Assembly (NCBI GenBank): GCA_035610835.1 | Contig: CM069446.1 | Coordinates: 75,315,062-75,379,061, forward strand | Direction of reading: 5' to 3' | Origin: Ophiura sarsii | Taxonomy: Eukaryota > Echinodermata > Ophiuroidea > Amphilepidida > Ophiuridae | Length of the DNA stretch: 64,000 bases | Shown: positions 58,310 to 64,000 of the stretch, one piece after another | How positions within the stretch are numbered: position 1 is the first letter of the stretch | How the letters are laid out: each line of letters starts with the position of its first letter | Position numbers and translations under genes: made by a program | The notes under the pieces: generated by a model | Told to the model about the DNA's origin: nothing | Databases searched by the model: none | The model's input: the letters and a program-made list of their open reading frames with translations, nothing else

Positions 58310-60415
58310 ATGGAAAACCTCCAGACTAAGAATATGTGGATTCTTGTGACTTTAGTGTATGTGTTACTATTTCTTCTGGCTGGTATCCAGTCGCAGGAGG
58401 TTTCATTTACTACGTCGAGTACCACTGTTATTGTTGGACAACTGGTGGATTTAATCTGTTCATACAATGGCTTCAACCACAGTACAGATCGAATGGAAAT
58501 CAGTTTCCAAGGTATGGTCGTATTAGCATTGGTTAATGGTATGTTGACGCAACAAAATGTTCCACCAGGCAGCAGCGAGTATACCACTGAAACCATCAGC
58601 CAGGAAGTAGATGGCAACAAGGTACTTTCTGGAATACTGCTTAGAATCAATGCGGTAAAGGTAACTGACGCTGGGCAATACCAATGTAGCATTATGGATT
58701 CGACACAGACTTATCAATCGCAAATAATCAGTATCACCACCAATCCCAGCTTTCCCACACCCGTTTGCTTTGCACCACAGTCAGCAGACGCAGTTCACGA
58801 TCCTATAACTGGTAATATAAATGCAAAAGTAGGCGTTATTGTGACAGTACCATGTATAGTCAGCACTGATATGGCATTTGTACCAGTCACCTTGGCTTGG
58901 TCAAGATCAGACGAGAAACCAGTCGAACAGTCTGGTAACTTTTCCCCATCACTATTGTCTTTCGTTCCATCCATAGGCGACAATTTTGTAGACTTCACTT
59001 GCACCGCTACGAACTCCCAATACCTAGGAGTTAGTCAAAGCTGTTCATTTCAACTATTAGTAAGTGAAACATTCAGCAATGTGACCTCTAGACCTACACC
59101 TCAAACACCAACCCCTATGGTGACACCTGCTGTAAAAGATGACGCCATATCGTTTGGAATCATAGCAGGGGCTGGCGGAGCAGGTGGGCTCCTTTTAGTA
59201 GTGGTCATTGCCATATTGTGTGTTTGCTGCGTACGATATGCAAAACGGAAACGATTTCATAGCGGAGATGAGGACAGCTTCGATTCAATGGAAGACATCA
59301 ACGACACTTCAGGTTATTTACCACCAGCCCCTGCACCGTCCCAACGAATCAGCTACGAGAACTCCGCAATATCAATGAACGATTACGATGAGAAGATCAT
59401 TACTTCATCGGACGTACCTCTAAGACCGCCTTCAGCAAGATTAAGCTACGAGAATTCCTTAATGAACCATACCAATGGAACAGTAAACTCTTCCGCAAAA
59501 CCACCTTTGCGTCCACCAACAACAAGATTCAGTTACGAGAATTCCACAGTGCAGATGAGCGACAACATTGCCGCAATTAGACCTCCGTCATCTAAAGTTC
59601 CTTTGCAACCTCCAGTGGCAGTAAGGACCAGCTACGATAACGCTGAGCCTTCAAGATTTGATTTCCCGTCTGATTGCAATGATCTAGACAATCCCGGTCA
59701 GACTATTAACCCCAGCGGAACTGACAGAGCTGTGAATACAGAGGGCACTGATGTTAACGTCGCAAATTTTGTAGCGGAAAATGACTTGACAGGTGGTGAT
59801 TCCAGACCTCCAAGTCATAAAATCAATGCAAAGCGCATGAGTAATGGCGTACAAGTTCTTCCTAGCCTGTATTCGGAGGTTTCATTTGACAGACAGCAAT
59901 CTACAGATAGTTCTCGAGTACATCAGCCACCGATGTATGCCCAAACTCAAGGAAGAAAAAAATCAGCCACTACCAGTAATTCAGCTAGTGATAAAGCTTT
60001 CAACACTCTACCGGTATACGCTGAGGTTAGCAAATCACGGAATAGCGTGTCTTCTGTGTTATCTAGTAGGTCAAGTATCGATGACGATTCGATACCATCC
60101 TACGCCGCGGTCGATAAAGGCCGTACTCGAAAAAGCATTGACGAGTGTGAAGACATTGCTCTTCAGAATACCACCAGAGGAAGATCAGGGTCGCAGTACG
60201 CCGATGTGGATATCTCCAGGTTATCTTCTGCCGCCAGGATGCCACATAAGTCGTCATTGTTTGGTGGTTCATCGCTATACGATTCTGTCTCTATAACCGA
60301 TCAGAATACCACCAGAGAAAGATCAAGTTTGCAATACGCTGATGTCGATTTCTCCGGGTCATCTTCTAACATGATGGCACCGTTGTATGATTCTGTCCCA
60401 GAAACCCATCTGTAA
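58310..60415 (+). CDS. IgSF tyrosine-motif receptor B (701 aa, intronless CDS)
   Basis: Paralogue of receptor A with the same layout: signal peptide (1-29), Ig-like domains with Cys50/Cys126 and Cys182/Cys231, membrane segment (about 282-308), and a tail with the same four Y-x-N and seven Y-x-x-V motifs shifted by three residues and the same T-H-L end. By hand count about 30 of 116 positions plus three indels differ in domain 1, about 25 of 133 in domain 2 and stalk, and about 31 of 393 in the tail. The start is fixed by conservation with A and by a splice-acceptor-like AACAG two bases upstream. No frameshift. The copies may be expressed differently because the poly(A) hexamer is altered here. 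Confidence 0.9.
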   Translation: MENLQTKNMWILVTLVYVLLFLLAGIQSQEVSFTTSSTTVIVGQLVDLICSYNGFNHSTDRMEISFQGMVVLALVNGMLTQQNVPPGSSEYTTETISQEVDGNKVLSGILLRINAVKVTDAGQYQCSIMDSTQTYQSQIISITTNPSFPTPVCFAPQSADAVHDPITGNINAKVGVIVTVPCIVSTDMAFVPVTLAWSRSDEKPVEQSGNFSPSLLSFVPSIGDNFVDFTCTATNSQYLGVSQSCSFQLLVSETFSNVTSRPTPQTPTPMVTPAVKDDAISFGIIAGAGGAGGLLLVVVIAILCVCCVRYAKRKRFHSGDEDSFDSMEDINDTSGYLPPAPAPSQRISYENSAISMNDYDEKIITSSDVPLRPPSARLSYENSLMNHTNGTVNSSAKPPLRPPTTRFSYENSTVQMSDNIAAIRPPSSKVPLQPPVAVRTSYDNAEPSRFDFPSDCNDLDNPGQTINPSGTDRAVNTEGTDVNVANFVAENDLTGGDSRPPSHKINAKRMSNGVQVLPSLYSEVSFDRQQSTDSSRVHQPPMYAQTQGRKKSATTSNSASDKAFNTLPVYAEVSKSRNSVSSVLSSRSSIDDDSIPSYAAVDKGRTRKSIDECEDIALQNTTRGRSGSQYADVDISRLSSAARMPHKSSLFGGSSLYDSVSITDQNTTRERSSLQYADVDFSGSSSNMMAPLYDSVPETHL

Positions 60416-60572
60416 CAACATACAAACGCTTTCAATAACAAACCATAATCAGTGACGTTGTCCTTCAGTATTCGAACCCGGTTTTGTAAGCGAGGGAAGC
60501 AGGTCAAGAATTGATGCTTGTAAGGATATCACGTACCACCGCTGCCACCATGTAATAATTGCTTGACTTTGA

Positions 60573-60578
60573 AATTAA
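60573..60578 (+). terminator. Altered poly(A) hexamer, receptor B
   Basis: AATTAA at the site aligned with AATAAA of copy A. A functional signal may lie elsewhere or the variant may be weak. Confidence 0.45.
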
Positions 60579-60596
60579 GCAATCATTCCATCTCCA

Positions 60597-60597
<1 letters not shown>

Positions 60598-60639
<42 letters not shown>
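60598..60639. repeat. AT dinucleotide microsatellite
   Basis: About 21 AT units; copy A has a short A-rich tract at this place. Confidence 0.95.
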
Positions 60640-60641
<2 letters not shown>

Positions 60642-60963
60642 AATCTGTTAATTTAAATACAACTCTCTTCAGCATGTTCAGCAGATGACTAGAAATCACG
60701 GTTGTAGCATGTCTGATAATGTGTAGGAGACATAGTTCACTGGAGCCACAATCAGCTCTGTACAGTAAAGTATAGGTTGGTATAGGGCTATATAGTTTCA
60801 CGCTTCATTCCGTGTATGTTTTTATGGATGCCGGACTATAGCTCCAAGGACCATGGCTCCTTTCACACCGTGACCTTTGACCATGTCGGTAATCACCGAC
60901 CGGGCTGGAACCGAGACAACTTTGTGCAATTATTATTTTATAGCAACCTGATCCCTCTTTACT

Positions 60964-61224
60964 CAGGGGCAGATTTAGGGGGGGGGGGGGGGTCGGCCTT
61001 TTTGACAGGGCACCTTTTTGACTGGGACGTTAAAAACGTGTAAAAAAACGTGTAAAACGTGTAAAAACGTGTAAATACGTGCGAAAACATGTAAACAATC
61101 GCCAAGGGGGCTCTGACCCTTCAACCCCGCAAGGGGCTCTGCACCCTTCACTCACAAAAGGGGCTGCCGCCCCATTCACCCCACTTTGGCGCCCCCTATT
61201 GAGAAATCCTGGATCCGCCCCTGA
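60964..61224. mobile_element. MITE with CAGGGGC ends, present in copy B only
   Basis: 261 bp, left CAGGGGCAGATTTA, right TGGATCCGCCCCTGA, TACT on both sides (60960-60963, 61225-61228). Copy A has a single TACT at the matching point (about 51669-51672). The interior has a polyG run and about five ACGTGTAAA words. Confidence 0.85.
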
Positions 61225-61419
61225 TACTTATACTTTATGTAGTATTATGTATAGCTAGTGCTGCTATTTCAAAACCAGCCTAGGGAAATACATATATTGA
61301 ATAGAAACACTGAGTCATCCTTGCTGTGGAACAGCGCGCACGGTTTGATAGCAGTTCTCGGTTTGATAGCAGTTCTTAGTTCACTATTCCGTGGTTTGGG
61401 CTCGGATAGAGTAGTCGGA

Positions 61420-61752
61420 AATAGTGTACTTCAGGTCCCACATTCTTGACTGTACTAGTAGTAGTATCGTCCGATAATCGTTCTATATACTGGTAAAGTC
61501 AGTATTCTAGTATCGGGCGATACTGGAACATAATTATGTACCAGTATCGTTCAATACTGGGACAAATCTCACTGGTATCATGTGTACTAGTATCGCCCGA
61601 TAAACGTTCCAGTATCGCTCGATGCTGGAATATAATATGGTGTTCCAATATCAACCGATACCGGAACAGTAAGATCGTACCAGTATCGACCGATACTGGC
61701 AACTTTTATGTTACTGGTATACCAGTATCTGGGACATAAAGTACACTGTTCC
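61420..61752. repeat. CAGTATCG palindromic array, copy B
   Basis: Counterpart of 53336-53690, shorter by some units. Confidence 0.75.
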
Positions 61753-62017
61753 CGAGTAGTCATATGGTATGACTATGTAATAAGGATATGGATATTCAAA
61801 CCTTTAGACACTTGACTGAAATTCATTCTTACACTTTTAACTATATAGGTCATACTGTCTGGAACGGAAGTTTCATTACTATAAGTTTATGATTGCCCGA
61901 CTTCCCCGTGGAAACAAATTTTCCACTTGTGATTTGTCTACGGATGACGATGGACATCTCACCATTGCTATCACGCTAGCTTAGTCCTCTGATATTCAAG
62001 TAGGCATATGGGCATAT

Positions 62018-62262
62018 AAAACGATGAAAAATATAAATATTAAAATGATGTACATTATAAATGTAAAAATGATGCACATTATGTGCATTATAATTGTAAA
62101 ACAATGCTCTTTATAAATGTAGAAACAATTCACATTATAAATGTAAAAACAATGACACAATATCGTAAAACGATGCAAATTATAACGTTAAACATGTAAA
62201 AAGATGCAAATTATAAATATCCAAATGATGCAAATTAAAAATGTAAATATTATGCAAATTAT
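62018..62262 (+). repeat. AT-rich minisatellite, copy B
   Basis: Counterpart of 53950-54215 with rearranged unit order. Confidence 0.75.
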
Positions 62263-62525
62263 GGAGATACGCAGCTCTAAAGAACGTTTTTATTATTTTA
62301 TAATACTCTTAATAATATCGTATTTTAGTAAATTATGTAATGTATATTAACATGATTAAAGGGGCATTGAGACAGACTGCATTGAGAGATACGTATGGGA
62401 GTGCGCCCTCAATTTTCCTGAAAATTGTGTTTTTTGCACCAAAGTAATACTTAGGCATATACTAAGTACCATCTGAAACCGTTAACCTTATTCGCAGTAT
62501 ATCATGTAGTATTTCACAATTTGGT

Positions 62526-62665
62526 AATTTCGATGTTGATCGCATTGAAATTATCTGCAGAATTCAGCACAAATGGCTTCACCAGAATGTCTATCAAGCG
62601 CCATCACTTCAACACTTTCCCCCTGAAATATTACGTTTCAGGGTTCTATTATACCTTATCTATTG
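62526..62665. other. Segment of about 135 bp present only in copy B
   Basis: Between AATTTGGTA and AATTTAATTTTTATCGCC copy B has extra sequence (includes CTGAAATATTACGTTTCAGG, a hairpin) where copy A has only a T run at about 54520. Insertion in B or deletion in A cannot be told apart here. Confidence 0.6.
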
Positions 62666-62755
62666 AAATTTAATTTTTATCGCCAATCTTTCCGTGCCCC
62701 TTTAAATGTCAAATGCTGTATGCGAAATTATTATGTAAGCAAAAAATGCTTTAAC

Positions 62756-63075
62756 ACTTTCCACGCGGCAGGCGTCTGCAGACGATAATCCAAAATTGCA
62801 CAAAATGTTTCAAAAATGTCAAAATTATTGAATGTCATTTACCATATTTGGAATCACCATGTGAAATGCATTCAAATAAGTAAAATCAAAATTATTGAAT
62901 GTCATTTACCATATTTGGAATCACCATGTGAAATGCATTCAAATAAGTAAAAACGTGCCTATTATTTGGTCAGTTTTCCTTGAGATAGACATGAGAGTTA
63001 GGAAAGGTTTCTGAAAAATATGTTTTGTACTGTGGTTAAACGTGGGTCAAACCAATAGCCGCGTGGAAAGTAATA
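62756..63075 (+). mobile_element. CGTCTGCAGACG-family MITE, copy B, with internal 67-bp duplication
   Basis: Same insertion as 54637-54885, but a segment starting TCAAAATTATTGAATGTCAT is present twice (62819 and 62886). The duplication arose after the segmental duplication or was lost from A. Confidence 0.8.
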
Positions 63076-64000
63076 AAGCTTATGATTAAACATGGCAGCC
63101 ATCATTGATACTGCACGTTTTAAATAACGAGGTGTTGATGAAAACCATCGTAACTGAAATAGCTTCTCCGAGTAAAATGTTAGTCTATATCAATTTGCTT
63201 AGCATATTTTTTTATAATAATGTAGACTTCCAAAACTCTTTTTACAGCACACCTTTTTGCAGCCAGGACATTGTGGTAGTAAACCGACGAATTCCCTTGT
63301 GTAATGTATAATTGCAATCCATTTTTTGTGTACATGTACAATATATAAAGAGGTATATCATATTAATAATTGTCATAATGTATTATTTGCCTGTTTGCCT
63401 TTTTGTATTGTTGAACTTCGTGGAATTTTATTCTATCGAAGTTTGACATTTTGGTTTGAAAGTTTGCGATTGTGACATACCGTCGTTCAGAAATGATCCA
63501 TTGTGTTCTTGATTTTATTAACATGTTTCATTGAACACAAAATGTTAAAGCATGGTTAAAGATAGAAATCTGTCATTTTCACATGATTCTCATATCCGTT
63601 CTATACCAAATGTTAGTTATCAACCAGGATGTCATGACGTGTTGAAAAATGTTGACGCAAATGTTACCATGAATATTAAAGGGATATGCTATGTCTATGT
63701 GTATTTATGTCATGTATATGGACACGTCACGATGAGTTGACACACGTCTATAATAATGTATGATGGTGTAAAATAGTAATTTTCTTTTTGCAATTTTCCC
63801 CATCAGCATTCTTAAACCCTAAGCTACAATAATTGAGTTGGTACCATTTTTTCTGGTCATTGTAAGGGGGCTCTCCCACACTGTAGGGGTCAACATGTTC
63901 GCCTTAACGGACGTTTCGTTACTGAGTTATCACGCAAAATTCCATGGGGTCATCAAAAATTCACATGCCTCGATTTCAGCAAACAAATACATCATATTAT

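Larger units (their letters stand above)
57291..64000 (+). repeat. Segmental duplication, copy B (continues past window)
   Basis: Collinear with copy A in the same orientation, abutting it. At the window end it is still matching copy A (about 57190), so the right boundary or any third copy is not visible. Confidence 0.9.

Overview
The window is eukaryotic nuclear DNA, AT-rich, intron-bearing and packed with small DNA transposons. The two recognisable gene types are a Kazal-domain organic anion transporter (OATP/SLCO) and type I immunoglobulin-superfamily (IgSF) receptors. CR1/L2-like LINE remains, tRNA-derived SINE sequence, Tc1/mariner-, hAT- and TTAA-type MITEs and long homopolymer runs suggest a marine invertebrate, perhaps an echinoderm or other deuterostome. 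That placement is inference; no species marker is visible.

Layout. 1-6.4 kb is repeats: inverted heptamer arrays, a TA-flanked transposon nested in an older MITE, and a large foldback element. 6.44-35.80 kb holds one plus-strand SLCO gene in eight recognisable coding exons. Joined with the splice sites given here they make about 653 codons, provided two small frameshifts are discounted. Its fourth intron is about 20 kb and contains mariner-like MITEs, a TTAA-flanked MITE, a five-copy tandem tRNA-SINE array inside a single 13-bp target duplication, hAT MITEs with perfect 8-bp target duplications, and a 17-bp minisatellite. 35.8-47.8 kb is mostly repeats (a TGAGTCA cluster, a LINE fragment, foldbacks) with two orphan coding exons: a transmembrane/ITIM-like receptor exon at 42.29 kb and a terminal exon at 45.27 kb.

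47.85-64.0 kb is a head-to-tail segmental duplication of about 9.4 kb (copy A) and at least 6.7 kb (copy B, running off the window). Each copy carries one intact intronless receptor CDS (698 and 701 aa): signal peptide, two Ig-like domains, one membrane segment, and a tail of about 390 residues with four proline-rich/Y-x-N modules, seven Y-x-x-V motifs (four fit the ITIM consensus) and a C-terminal T-H-L that fits a class I PDZ ligand. The ectodomains have diverged faster than the tails. Together with the 42.29-kb fragment this suggests a small locus of tyrosine-signalling IgSF receptors, and it is the best candidate here for an undescribed system. Comparing A with B also shows clean empty sites for three transposon insertions.

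The transporter is probably an independent membrane gene for uptake of amphipathic anions. Nothing in the sequence links it functionally to the receptors beyond proximity.
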